64,000 bases of DNA from Henricia sp. BOLD:AAB3569 (GCA_037783545.1 JBBELK010000003.1:310001-374000); one strand, 5' to 3'. Positions 22,030 through 34,300 are shown, counted from the stretch's first letter. Numbers and translations: made by a program. Notes: a model not told the origin generated them from the sequence alone.

Positions 22030-24220
22030 AATCTTCTCCAAGCAAAAGCTTCCTAGATTAGCAATTGCTTAAAAACGTGTACATAAAAACAAGCTTTAGC
22101 TGTTAACACTTAATCCCGAGCTCGGAGTCGAACACCATGACCGTTGGAAAAATTACCATTTCAAAAGCACAGGAACACGGTTCAGTGATTTTTAGTGTAG
22201 AGCCATTGCCTAGGCAACTAACAAAAGATGACGTATTCACTTCGGTAGTCTATCAACCCCACACTATATCCAGCACGATATTTGACAAACGGATCTCACC
22301 CTTCACCCCACGTACCCCTTCCCCCACGTACCCCTTCCCCCACCCCTCTCCGAGCGCCCCTTATATTAACACTCCCTTTCTTCCTCCATACTTCCGTCAG
22401 AAAATTCATTTCTTTTATATTTATACCTCATGTGAGACGAGAAAAGGACAAACGGGTCAAATGTTTCCAATGGTGAACAGTGGCTAGGTCGTTGTGTGAA
22501 CCTTGCTGTTCGATTTATTTTAAACTCCGCTAATCAGCTTGATTAGGATCAAATTATATGCACAAATGTAATATCCTTCAAATGTGGTTGAAAACAATAA
22601 TTACACACGTCTGGTGTAAGCCGTATTAAAGGCCTAGCGATTTAGAGGCTATCAAACTAGCATCTGAACCAAGTTTGATGTATGAATTACGAGCTGTAAA
22701 CAATAAAACAAAAAGTTCACACAGTATCTAGGTCTCGACAATAAAGTGTCTCGGAACTGAAACCGAATTCGGGTCGAGTGTCGGACCAGCACGTGTGCTG
22801 GCGCTCGTTGGCCACGAAAAACCCCCAGCCATTGGAGGAAACGTGGGTGCATCCAGGGCACTCGACAGGGGTGCACTCCCCCGATCCGAATTCGGATTGA
22901 AGTGGGAAAATGGGGTGGGCAAAGTACGGCAAAGTTGACACGGTTGACCGAGAGTGAGCTACTGAAGCAAACGTGGCGTTTATATAGCCAGTTGTTATGT
23001 AATTCTATTGTATTCAGTGTGAATACACTGGCACCTGTCGTTCTAAAACGAAAAGAAATTCCACTTCTCTTCTGTTAACGCACCAACTCCCCTAAAAACT
23101 GAAAGGAATTCCTTGGATGTTTGAGACACAATGGGGGAACAATGGTAGGGGTTGCATACCCTCTGCCACATCGTGCTGCATATACATTCCTAAGATGTTT
23201 AAATAACAATAGGAACAGGTGTACTCTCAGATGCTGTGTGGGCGATTCCACGCTGGAGTCGAGTAGAATCGATTCCACGCTGTAGTCCAGTAGAATCGAT
23301 TCCACTTTAAGAATCTGAGTCACTATTCCAAATGTAACCAAGTGGTAAAATAAAAGATATAGATCTCAGGACAACAGAAGGCATTCAGTCCAACGTCAGA
23401 CATACATTTGATTTTAGTAATATATTTATTTTACAATTGCACTTGAGCTTACTTTTATTATAAAACTGCACAACTTGGCGTGCTCAGGTACCAATAAATT
23501 TATTTCACATTTACAGAAAGTTTCAAAAAAGGTACCGTTACAAAAAAGGAACTTTCAAACAGTATAAATGACAGTCAAACTAGTAGTAGAAACTTGGCAG
23601 CACTACGGCTCGAGCATAGCCTGATGAGGCAGCCGGGACAGAAGGAACTGCCCAGCCCCGCCAACACTACTCCCTTATATCTGGTGTATAGTCATGGTGA
23701 ACAATAAACAGGTGTAAATAGTAAACATACCAAAACTTCAAGAATTCCCCAGTCCTGTCACCACCCCAGTCAATTCAGTATAGGGCAGTGACAAACAATG
23801 ATGTTGAATGGTCGGTATGTACATGCATGTCTATGTTAAAAGTGGGCTGAACGGTGACCGAACATATACAATGTTGGTCCGGTCACACAAATTTTCAGGA
23901 ATCGATTCCTTTTATCTAGATTCGATCCCCAGTGATAGGTTGCCGAATGCCGATTCTTAGAAATTCCGGAACCGAAATACACGGGTTTTGCCGTCTTCCT
24001 TTCGCAAGGGTCTTTGCTGCACGCTGCACACCGAGTTACCGAGCTTCCGGTGTGCAGCAAAGACTCTTGCGAAAGGAAGATGGGGTTTTGCCGCAAGAGT
24101 ACTCGGCTTGGTTCTGATATCATATCATGAATGTTCAGTACCGCTCAGTGCCACTTATGGAATCTATTCCGGGTAGCTAGAATTGCGATCGATTGGAATC
24201 GGAATCGATTCCAAAAATGT
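22030..24220. other. Intergenic or 5' intron, mostly unassigned
   Basis: Open frames at 22137 and 22717-22941 show no conserved domain. 23247-23310 is a 30-bp duplication around AGTAGAATCGATTCCACGCT. 23992-24078 is a hairpin (TTCCTTTCGCAAGGGTCTTT with inverse). Several GGAATCGATTCC palindromes lie between 23890 and 24215. On the minus strand a TATA-like GCTATATAAACG lies at about 22980-22991. Confidence 0.4.
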
Positions 24221-24227
24221 TGTCCAG

Positions 24228-24389
24228 AGTCGCCCAAGCCCGCGTTTCCATTCTTCGGTTACCATGCACCGCATTCCGGACGCAATGAACCGTGGAAGCA
24301 GCAGGTAGATTTTGCAACAGACGAACTGCCGACGGCCGGTCAAGATGATACGGGACGTCCTCGACAATCTACGCTAGTGGGATTTTTAG
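24228..24389 (+). CDS. Unrecognised gene, exon a
   Basis: Acceptor atgttgtccag, donor gtacgt; 162 nt, entering in phase 1 and leaving in phase 1. Contains HAPHSGRNEPWKQQVDFATD and ELPTAGQDDTGRPRQSTLVG. Confidence 0.65.
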
Positions 24390-27300
24390 GTACGTAAACT
24401 ACGATTGTAACGGTTATCCTATTCCTATGTTTTCATGCTATGTGGGAATTTAATGGTAAAGATTAAAGTTTTTCTGGGTCTTTTACCTACTTGAAGAAGG
24501 GAAAAGTAGTTATGGTTATGTGGGGTTCGGGATTTAAAATACGTGGGTTGAGTTAGACCATATTATTACTAGTCAGCAAGGAACAGTTCCTTGCTCTATG
24601 CATGGGTTAGACAAGCTTAGGTTACCTCGGCTCGAATTTTTTCATGTGGTAATCTCTAAAAGATTAGGCTACCACATGAACAATTTCGAGCCGAGGTAAC
24701 CTTGTCTAAAAGATTACCACATGAACAATTTCGAGCCGAGGTAACCTTGTCTAAAAGATTACCACATGAACAATTTCGAGCCGAGGTAACCTTGTCTAGG
24801 GTTGAGTGAAATGAACTTGCTATGATTCCTTGCTTATAATGGGGCTTAATCAAGTAACCATCCTTCTAATCTGATTGTTGTTTTCGCTTTCAGGATGGAG
24901 TCGTGTACTACCGTATGACGGCGGCTTCTTGCAAAAGGTAAATTGCGGATCTGTTAAAACTCTTAATTGGAAGAAATTCCTGAAAGATTTTACTTTAATA
25001 CCTGCACTTTCAACTCTTTGTACAAGTCTTATGGACTTCATTAACAAAATTAAGGTTTTTTGTTATTTTATTCGTTTAGGTCGAACAAAGGTGTTAAGGA
25101 ATTGCAATTACCTCCTGGAATCAATAGATAATCCAATTTTAAGATATACTTCCCACTTGCACTTTTGTCGGAAATGTTGCATTTCTGAGATAAATAAATA
25201 ATAAAACTACCGGTACTGCAGAGAGTAAGACAAAATCACAGCGAGTAAGCGCGACAATAGAGGCCGCTGCATGCAAGCGTACATGGTTCATCTTGTGCAC
25301 CAACTAAATGCAATTTTTGAAGAAGAAAATGTCATTTTTCTTTAGAAAAGCAACATTTGCGACAAAATTGCATGTGGAAACTGGAAAGTATATCTTAGAA
25401 TTGGATTATCTGTTGATTCCAAGAGGTAATTTCCTTAAAATCTTTGTTCAACCTAAACGAAAAAAATACCTTTTTTTTATTCAGGCTAAAATAATATTTT
25501 CACAACAAAATTTCACTTTTTTAGCGTAAGATAAGCTGTATGAATGAAATAATGCAGGTATTTAAGTAAAATAGGAAAGAATTCTGTTTACTGGCTGCCA
25601 CTTATTCTCCTTATGACTTAATAACCATCAAAATATTTGAAAGGGAAGGGAAGTGAATTGTGCAGTAACAAACAAAAAACATTTTGAAAATACTGCCCTG
25701 TTCCATAGGTTTAACACACGGCGTCTCAGTGGCAACCAGTGAAAGGAATTCATACCAAAACAAATTCTGATCATCTTCTCAACTTTTACCGAAACATGAA
25801 TTTTATAGTGGATAGTGTAATTTTGGAAAGAATTTACAAGTGGACATCACATAAGCTTTCCTGCACTAAACCCATCGGACAACTGGGAATAATTCCCGGT
25901 ATTTTTTCCCTTATACATAGAAAATACATTGCGTAAGCGCGACATAAGTTATTTTAAAGGAAAACAATTCTGATTAACTTCTCAACTCTTAACTAGAATT
26001 TTCTTATTTAATCCACATAGGAACAATTAAAATTACCACAAAACAATAATTCAACAAAATGAGGCCATTTTGAATGATCATGGTTAGGGTTTTGGGAACC
26101 TTTTATTTATTTTATTAACAGCAATACTTTGTCTTTTCTCCTCAGGTTTTTGATCACCAGCCAAGGGTCCAGCTTAAATGTAAGTATCATATAGTCTCTA
26201 TTGTAACTTTAAAGATGCATTGTTTGAGCTTGGAGCCAATTTTACCATGAAAATCTGGGCATGCAATTCTTAGGTTGATGTTAATGATATAAATAGTACT
26301 GGAGTTTTATACATTCACCACCAAAGTAGGTACCTATATTGTTCTGTGTGGAGAGACAATTTATGGTAAAATGCCTTGCCCAAAGGCACATCTACAACCT
26401 TTTGAATTAACCAAGGTATTGAGTACATGACACTTGACTGTTTGGATGTCTAAATTTCATATTAAAATTGGCCCAGACATTTTTTTTTTTTTTACTTGGT
26501 TTATTGATCATAAAAAGTCAAATCCTGGGTGTCCGTGCATGGTAATGAACCCCACGTATATTTTGAAGGAAAGAACTAACCTCCAAATTTAAATCTTGTG
26601 GCAAAAAGTAAAACAAACAAAATTGGAATATGTGGCCCTGCAGTGACATGAAAGAAACTTGGCTTGAGAGATGATGAAAATCAATACCTGCATTTTCCGG
26701 AAACTATAGTTTTTGATAATTTTAAAACTAATTAAGTTAGGAAAATAACAAAATTATTGGCCTTTTCGCAATTTCATTGCTTGAGAAATCAGTGGCGAAA
26801 TCAGTGTACACAAATAAATTTACTGATAAATTTCTGGTGTCCTTTAATAGCGCATTTCATGTCTCTTGACATCTCAATGCGAACCACCTCAATATTGATA
26901 CATGTACATAGATCGGCAAGTGGCGGCTAAGCCAGAGACATTGGGAAAATTCCCCTTCTCATCCGAAAGAATGTTCTAGGATCTTTAAGATGCATTACAC
27001 AATACTGGACCTAGGGCTTTACATCCCATCCACAGGATGGAGCAATTGGGGTAAAGTGCCTTGCTCATGGGCACAAGTACCTCAAGTAGTCTGAAAACCA
27101 CAACCTTCGGGTGTTTCCACCTGAAGTTTGTAAGTTAATGACCCAAACTGCCACGATACTTATAACTCATTCTGCAAATTACCTGCACTATGCTATTAAA
27201 GAAGAAAATATAGCAACGTATTTGTATCCGTATATCATCCTGAAACCTGTGCACATCAAGTTGAATTTGCGAAAAGGCTACATGAATACATACATCGTAC

Positions 27301-30300
27301 AGACTTCACCTACTCATCTGTGTCAAAAGTCGGAAGGTTCCATGTTGTGCATGGCCACAATTTTCATTCAGACATGCTGGTAAATGTACAGCACAAAATC
27401 AAATATGTTTGGCATGTAGATTAAACAAACTTTACTTATTGCATATGTGCGAAGGGAATTCATTTACTTGCTGAAGTGGTTTAAAATTGGAGTACAAACT
27501 GCATGTTACAACATGAACTGTCTGCCATTATAATACATGTATTCCAGCAAACATATCAACATTCACTGTCCTTATAGGTACCCATTTACTCCTGGGTGGA
27601 GAGAACCCACGTTTAGAACTAATCATTAGGGAGGTTTTCGCACCGTCACGGATACCGATACGTCATGACTTTATGCGCGTCTCGTGACGCGTAACCGTAT
27701 ATAGTACACATGTTTTCATATGCGTGAACAACGGTTATCGGCCTCCATACGCGTAGCATAAAAACGGATACCGGTTATGCAGATTTTTCGCTTTTTCCGT
27801 GATGGATTAATAAGTTTTATGCATTTTGTTTCTTTGTGATGTATCTTCCATGAATACCGATCGAATTTAATGAATCATTCCCACGTGAAAGTGAGGAAAA
27901 TCTGCTGCAAACAAAGCCAAGCGCAGAGCATATTTAGCAGATGAATGTATGCACGTAGACAGTGCGAAACCCAGTTCAGTGAGCGCATCAACGTGAACGG
28001 TTACAGTTATCCGTATTCGTATTCGTCACCTTGCGAAACCTCTCTGTTGTCTCAAATGCAATCCACGCCACATGAATTGACCTTTTCTTTTTTGTAGAAA
28101 ATGAAATGTGTAACATGCAGCTTGTGCTCAAAACACGAGAATGGCTAAAAAAAAATCTAAGCAAATTCTTAAATTTAGTTTGTTTTTTTTTATAGGGAAA
28201 AAACCCTTAATTCTTACCTATAAATTGATAATCATTGAAAAACTATAAACAAGTTTGTGTGCATTTTCAAAGTTTAACTAAATTAACCTGGTTTTATGAG
28301 GAAAGAATTCAGTACTCAATCATCAGAAAACCGGAGGATTGGCCAAAAAATGTAATTTTGTTTTTGAAAAATGTGTCTGACAGCTTGGGCTGAGTTTTTG
28401 TGATCATGACTAGAAATCGGCAGTGGATCCAGGCACTATCTGGGTAGTGCTTGAAATGTCAATGAGCCTGGGCCAGGTTTTTGTGATCATGACTAGAAAT
28501 TGGCAGTGGATCCAGGCACTATCTGGGTAGTGCTTGAAATGTCCATAAGCCTAGAACCGCCACTGATTTCCAGTTATACTTGCAAAAACTTGACTCGGGC
28601 TGTGCAACATCCAACTCATTTTAGAATAAGTCACATTTTTGGGGGTAAATTTTGGGTTTTTCCTGATCAAATCTGCAAATTATTTGCTGTAACATTTTAC
28701 ATTCTAATAAAACTAAACATGTGGAAATTTTCCTGTCAACCCATTTAGTGATCACGTAAACTGGACATGTTTAAATAAACCTATGTGTGTGACATTTTGA
28801 AGCATTTCCGGAAAGTCAAGTTTGACTGTCAATTTCTCTCTTGTTGCAAAATAATTTTCCTTGAATTTTCCTTGAATTTTATATCATTGGAAAGCCCTGT
28901 TATTCCTCTTTACGATGTGTCATTTATGATAAAAGTAATTGGGGGATGTGCAGTACGGCTGAATACGGGGCGGGTGTAATGTCACAAAATGCATTGCTAT
29001 TGTCAAAAAGTGCATTGACACATTCCCATCCTCAAAGCAAAAGGGGAATGCACGACAATAGCAGTGAATTTTGTGAAATTTCACTTTCCACCCACCCCTG
29101 TATTCCGCTATACTACACATCCCCCAATCGATTAATCATAACAAATGACACATCACTGTAAAGAGGAATAACAGGGCTTTCCAATGATACAAATTTCAAG
29201 GGAAATAATTTAGTAACAAGAGAAAAATCGTCAGTCAAACATGACTTTCCGAACTTTTTTGAGGAGTTTAGGCATTGTAGTCATCTACAGGGGGCACCTT
29301 ATAATAGTACAGCATTTGTTTCAAATTTATCTGAAAGTTCCTTTTTACAGGGGGAAAATGTATGTTACGTGTGTGACGTCAGAAATGTCACACACGTAAC
29401 AGACATTTTTTCCCTGTAAAAATTAATTTTCAAGTAAATTTGAGACAAATGCTGTATTATTATATAAGGTGACCCCTGTAGATGACTTCCATGCTATATT
29501 AATGCAAAAGTATTCACCAACAGGAAATTTATTGAACATAATACAGTTCAAAAAGCTACACATGATTTCCAGCTAAAAGGTACTTTTTTGTACGACTGGT
29601 AAATTGTTTTAGGCAAATGGAATAAGTTATGAGAAATTTAACTCAAAAAACATTTTGTTTTGGTATGAAATGCATTGTGGGGTACCGTGGCCGAGCGGTC
29701 TAGGTCATTGACTCGCAATCATAGGTGAAAACTTGGGGTTGCAGGTTCGAACCTCCCCACGGCTACGGTACCTGTGCCCTTGGGCAAGGCACTCGACCAC
29801 ACTTGCTCCATCCTTCGGAAGGGATGTAAAGCCGTTGGTCCAGTGTGTTAGGTAATGGAAACGCACTCTAAAGATCCCAGAGCATTCTTTCGTGAAGAGC
29901 AAGGGGGATCATCCCCGGTGTCTCTGGCCATTTCTAATTCTAATTCTTAATGGGTTTCCTCACGAGTGACAGTGCAATGAGCACTATTGAGGAATTCTCT
30001 GGTATTTTCTGGTACCAGAAAGAAATAATAATAATAATAATAGTAAATTGTGTTGATCTGAAATTAATTTTTGTAATTTTCTTTTTCAGAAATGGGAGCT
30101 CATGAGGCTGCAAGCAGGGTTGTAGTCAAGTCCACCACAAGTCCCTGGGTCTTAATTCAAGTCACAGACTACTCAAATGAACTCCAACAAAGGCATTCGT
30201 TTGTGCATGCTCATCCTTTGCTTCTGGATGTTTGACGGACTCGACTACAACCGGAATGCGTGTTAGTTTTTAAATCTTTTCGCGAGTGATGTGGTACGTC

Positions 30301-30530
30301 GTAATCTGGAACAAATTGCCGATGGTATTTTCAGTCAATTGGGTATGTAGACAGAAAACTTGAGAAAGTCAATTTTCAGTTTATCGTCATGTTGTTACTG
30401 ACAATATGTAACTAAATTGTGATTTACCAAGTTACAAATGTTGTGTTTTACTGATTTGTTTCTTGAAATTGCAGTTATCGTTTGTAATTATATTTTCTTG
30501 TTTTACAGTGAATGTTTAATAAATCATTTT
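24228..30530 (+). CDS. Unrecognised small gene, terminal exons
   Basis: Exons 24228-24389, 24894-24937 and 26146-26179, then a 3' exon from 30090. All junctions have AG/GT and the frames join: PKPAFPFFGYHAPHSGRNEP, WKQQVDFATDELPTAGQDDT, GRPRQSTLVGFLGWSRVLPY and DGGFLQKVFDHQPRVQLK. The sequence is rich in Pro, Gly, Trp and aromatic residues, as in small axonemal microtubule-associated proteins, but I cannot name it. The splice from 26179 (T) to 30090 (AA) creates the TAA stop, so exon 30090 is 3'UTR. AATAAA lies at 30518-30523. The 5' exons were not found; the first visible exon starts with two bases of a split codon. Alternative: a stop inside the 26146 exon by read-through. Confidence 0.55.
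24618..24797. repeat. 46-bp tandem repeat with inverted copy
   Basis: Three direct units of ACCACATGAACAATTTCGAG plus CCGAGGTAACCTTGTCTAAA. An inverted unit at 24618-24655 makes the first copy a hairpin. Located in the intron between exons a and b. Confidence 0.9.
24894..24937 (+). CDS. Unrecognised gene, exon b
   Basis: Acceptor ttcgctttcag, donor gtaaat; 44 nt encode GWSRVLPYDGGFLQK with the first Gly split across the junction. Confidence 0.65.
25000..26140. other. Intron, mostly unassigned
   Basis: AT-rich. 25580-25750 is an imperfect inverted repeat (GAATTCTGTTTACTGGCTGC; CAGTGGCAACCAGTGAAAGG) with a second copy at 45115-45283. I see nothing else. Confidence 0.5.
26146..26179 (+). CDS. 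Unrecognised gene, exon c with split stop
   Basis: Acceptor tctcctcag, donor gtaagt; encodes VFDHQPRVQLK and one base (T) of the stop codon completed at 30090. Confidence 0.6.
26975..27085 (-). repeat. SINE fragment, minus strand
   Basis: GGGCTTTACATCCCATCCAC and GCCTTGCTCATGGGCACAAG are the inverse of the SINE body at 29770-29850. Confidence 0.65.
27628..28045. mobile_element. MITE with AGGGAGGTTTTCGCA ends
   Basis: Left AGGGAGGTTTTCGCACCGTC and right inverse of AGAGAGGTTTCGCAAGGTGA, about 418 bp apart, with CGGATACCG and CCGTATTCG subterminal repeats. Confidence 0.75.
28385..28550 (+). repeat. 83-bp tandem duplication
   Basis: Two copies of TTTTTGTGATCATGACTAGA through GGCACTATCTGGGTAGTGCT, differing at few bases. 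Confidence 0.85.
28807..29254. repeat. Foldback element B, copy 2
   Basis: Same arms as copy 1 (CCGGAAAGTCAAGTTTGACT; inverse near 29233-29252). Here CCTTGAATTTT is duplicated at 28859-28880. Confidence 0.9.
29278..29500. repeat. Palindrome with CATCTACAGGGGGCACCTTA arms
   Basis: The left arm from about 29281 pairs with the right arm ending near 29488. The centre ACGTGTGTGACGTCAGAAATG/TCACACACGT forms the tip. Confidence 0.85.
29678..30040 (+). mobile_element. tRNA-derived SINE, full-length copy 1
   Basis: Head GGTACCGTGGCCGAGCGGTC with an A-box-like motif and GCAGGTTCGAACCTCCCCAC (B box), like a long-variable-arm (Leu/Ser) tRNA. Then a body with CTCCATCCTTCGGAAGGGAT and CCCGGTGTCTCTGGCCATTT, and an (AAT)n tail. 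Copies at 44349 and 57317. Confidence 0.9.
30119..30250. mobile_element. Short element with GTTGTAGTCAAGTCC ends
   Basis: GTTGTAGTCAAGTCC at the left and GGACTCGACTACAAC at the right, as in the element at 13835. It lies in the 3'UTR of the small plus-strand gene. Confidence 0.65.
30518..30523 (+). terminator. Polyadenylation signal AATAAA
   Basis: AATAAA, followed by a T-rich stretch, 430 bp after the 30090 acceptor. Confidence 0.5.
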
Positions 30531-30820
30531 AATTGTATTTCTTTGTACACCATTTTTATTAATGTTTTCTTTAACAGTTAGAGGAGGGAAACCTCCACTT
30601 CAATACGTTAGAAAATCGGACAGGGGGCAACCCCTGTTCGATTTTCAAATTTAAATTTTGGACCACCGTGCCCCGGACTATCTGTAAAGACAATAGCAAT
30701 TAGGACCTTGCATAAATTAAGTTAATGAACATTTTACTTGAATATATTACTTGGTTTACTTATTGGAGTACAGAATAAAATGAGACTTGTTTACAAATGA
30801 AACTTTTGTTGTCAGTGACT

Positions 30821-30826
30821 TTTATT
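30821..30826 (-). terminator. Polyadenylation signal, minus strand
   Basis: TTTATT (AATAAA on the minus strand) about 440 bp beyond the stop at 31261, suggesting the 3' end of the minus-strand gene. Confidence 0.45.
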
Positions 30827-30980
30827 TTGACTTTAGAAGTTACTTTAACTATATAACACTATTTAAATAAGATTGTTTACAAACATAACTATATTTGTTA
30901 AAGTACATTTAACAATGCTACAAGAGAAATAAATACAATTGGTTGTTGCTAAATGAAGACAAGAATATTAAGTACAAGTC

Positions 30981-31270
30981 AATGTTTACAAACTGATAGT
31001 CATTTTTTGAGAAAATAATTTGAGCAAGTTTTGGTTTGTTTACAAACTGATAGTCATTTTTTGAGAGAATAATTTGAGCTCGTTTTGGTTTGTTTACAAA
31101 CTGATAGTCATTTTTTTGAGACATTGAAGAGTTGTGCTTAGGAACTGACTGTAGGATGGATAGAAGGTTTTTTCTTCTGTTGATTCAATGTTTACAAACT
31201 GATAGTCATTTTTGAGGGACTGACTGATAGATGGAAGGTTCAGTTGAGTTGATTCAATGTTTACAAACTG
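30981..31270. repeat. Tandem repeat TGTTTACAAACTGATAGTCA in a 3'UTR
   Basis: Five to six copies of GTTTACAAACTGATAGTCAT with spacers of about 30-90 bp. They lie in the 3'UTR of the minus gene ending at 31261; the last copy overlaps its stop codon region. In one minus frame they read KNDYQFVN repeatedly. Confidence 0.85.
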
Positions 31271-31383
31271 TTTTTGGAGAGAGGCTTGGACAGCAGAGCT
31301 TCTTGTTGTTGGCAAGTTGCTTTGGGGTTTTTTGGGAACTCTGTGGCAGAAGGTTCAATCATCCTGATTTCTTCAACTTGTGT
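31261..31383 (-). CDS. Minus-strand gene, terminal exon
   Basis: Acceptor TTCCCCCGCAG (minus strand); 40 codons plus TAA beginning TQVEEIRMIEPSATEFPKNP. Low complexity toward the end. Confidence 0.6.
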   Translation of the reverse strand, partial: TQVEEIRMIEPSATEFPKNPKATCQQQEALLSKPLSKNSL

Positions 31384-34300
31384 CTGCGGGGGAAAAGTAA
31401 AAAGTTTTTAAACAGTATAGTAAATCTACAGATGGCACAAATGCAACATTTCCATATTTGTTGAATCAGATAATGTTTTTCTATGCTGTAAACTCATGCA
31501 TGCAACTGTGTTACAAGGGAAATGCAAACAAATCTCCGACTTTGTACAGTGTTTTTTTTATTTTTGATGGTGCAGATGAGGAAAAGTTGCATGCCTGTAA
31601 ACTGCAACTCCTGAAGGCCCATTGGTCATTTTTCGAAAACTGGAGATACTTTATACAGTAAAGAGGGCATTTTGGCAATACAGACCATATTTTCCAGAAA
31701 ATACCTTTGTCTGGTCTCAAAATAAAAGAAGTTTCAGTTGTTCTGAAGAGATAACTTAGATTCACATCTGATTTGTTTAAAATCATGGATTGCCTCACGC
31801 ATGGTGGAGTTTACAAATAAACTGCTTTGGAGAAATTAACGTGAAGTGTAGAGCAATTAAAATGCAAGATGAGAGGCATTTCCGCAAATATTTGAATGTA
31901 TAGTGGAATCTTCCCCAATGAGTGTTCACTGTATAAACTGCAGGCTACATTGACAATCAGAGTTGATTGGGATGGTAGAGACGACCCTACCGGGGTACAT
32001 CAGTATGGATTTTCAGCATAGACAAAAAAGATTCAGAATTTAACTTTGAAATGTACCAAAACAGGTTGGAAACGGGCAAAAATTGTTTTCCTGATAATTT
32101 CTGAGACATTTTTTAAAAAGTCATATATTTTTATGCCGATTTGTGCAAATAACTGCTGGACTAACCCCTTGTGATTTAAAAAAAAATATTATTGTCATAA
32201 AATTGACCCAAAATGGATTTGCAGTAAAGATGAACAGAACAATGGACTGTGACTTACCCGGTACTGATACTGTAGGTCAACACTGGCCAGATTTCTTCTC
32301 CCAGCAAATCTCAACATGATGGGTGGTGCATATGAACAGTAGCCACAGACTAAAAGGGAAAGAAAATATATAAGTTAACTAAGTTACGGTACTTACAAAT
32401 CAGAGCTACATGTAAGACTTCAAACCAAATATCTAACACTGAAGTGGAAAATGTGTGGAGGTATGAATGAACTTAATGCATTTTATGAAAGCAGAATTGA
32501 TCCAAACAAAAGATGGTTTATTTTAGCTAGTTCATCCACACTGCTACAACCGCAGCAATGCTATCATCTAACTAAATATAACGGTGCCAAAACGGTGCCA
32601 AAACAGACAACAGGCCCGAAAATGTTATGGAGTTTGAGCGGAATTTGCTCAAAGATGTTTTAGTAATTAAAAAAGAAAATACAAAAATGTGCCTTACAAA
32701 AGTGCTTAAAAGATCTGCTCGGCTGTGGGTTCGAGTCCCACCCAAGCACTGGTTTTTAATGATTCAAACTGACAGTCCGACAATGCAGAAGGCTGTGGGT
32801 TCGAGTCCCACCCAAGCACAAGGTTCTAAAATAGTTCTTGGGAAAGCGCCGAGCACATAGCAAAAATAAATATCGTCAAAAAGGGCAAGGGATTAGTTGT
32901 GATGCCAACTGCTCCACGATTCAAATAGACCCTTTTGCACCAATGCACTGAGTAGTTGAATAATTTGAGACAACTGCTCTAGGTTCAAGTCCCACCCAAC
33001 CACATTTTGATGTTTTTAGCAGTTCTTATAAATTTGACCAAGAAAGGGCAGTCGTGATACCAACTGCTCCATGATTCAGACTGGCCCTTTGATACCAGCG
33101 CACTGAGTGGTCAAGTGGTTGAGGCAACTACTCTAGATTAGTTGTGATACCAACTTCCATGATTCAAATTGGCCCTTTGACACCTGCGTAATGATTGGTT
33201 GAAAGGTTAAAAACAACTGCTCTAGAATTCAGAAGGTTGTGGTTTCAAGTCCACCCAAGCACAGGTTTTAACAGAGTTCTTGGGAAAGCTCCGAGCATAA
33301 AGTGCTGATAAATTGCATCAGAAATAGGCAGGGGATTAGTTGTGAAACCAACTGGCTCTTTGAGACCAGTACACTCAGTGGTCGAATGAGTGAGGCAACT
33401 GTTCTAGGTTCCAGTCCCAACTGCTCCATGATTTGAACCAGCACACCGAGTGGTCAAGTCAACTGTTGTAGTAGAATGTAGGAGAATGAGGATATGGGTT
33501 TGAGTCCCACCCAAGCACATTTTGATATTTTTAATTGTTCTTATAAATTGTCGGAAAAGGGCAAGGGATTAGTTTTGATACTAAATGTTGCAAGAATCAA
33601 ACAGGCCCTTTGACACCAGCACACCGAGAGGTTGAGTAGTTAAGGCAACTGCTTCAGAATGCAGAAGGTGTGGGTTCAAATCCCACCCAAGCACAAATTG
33701 TTAACATAATGATAGTTCTTGGGAAAGCACTGAGCAAAAGTGCTGTAAGATTATATTGGGAAAGAGCAAGCTATTCCTAATGTAGAGAAGTAGTAACAAG
33801 CTGATGATTACAATACCTAAAAGCTGCTCATGATGACAAATGAATTCCAACAAGAGAGAGACATGTATGTGGAGTCCAATAGTCCAGGTGAGGCCAAGCA
33901 TGGGCAGCAACACAAGGGAGCTTCATAAATTGGTCCTGTTAAAAGGAAATCAAATGAAATGCATGAGTATGTAAAGTTTACTTAATTACTCTGTTGTGAA
34001 TGTGGGTGGGTCTTTAAAGCCTAGCGTACATCCACATTGCAACTGGAAGCAACTGGTGTTTCCGGCAACTGGAAGCAACTCGCGGCAACTGATCAGTTGC
34101 TCAAAAAGGTTGATGTGCTCGTACTTGCAACTACTGGCAACTGGAGTTGCCGCGAGTTGCTCATGTTCTACCTTCTGGCAACTGTAGTTGTACCCAGTTG
34201 CGTCAATGTACATGCATGCGTAGTTGCAACTAGTTGCTGTCAGTTGCACGCGTGTGTCTGAATACGTGCGCGCACATCGACAGCAACAGTTGCTTCCAGT

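Noticed and set aside
22137-22487. 116-codon plus-strand frame starting MTVGKITISKAQ
   Set aside because: The second half is a proline-rich run from CCCCTTCCCCCA repeats; no conserved motif and no splice partner found.
24618-24797. CRISPR-like repeats with spacers
   Set aside because: Units are contiguous tandem copies with no unique spacers, and the genome is eukaryotic.
33815-33935. Adhesion-GPCR-like TM6 (LLPMLGLTWTIGL) on the minus strand
   Set aside because: A stop codon follows the only good acceptor in that frame, and the following exon does not look like TM7; a chance hydrophobic stretch is more likely.
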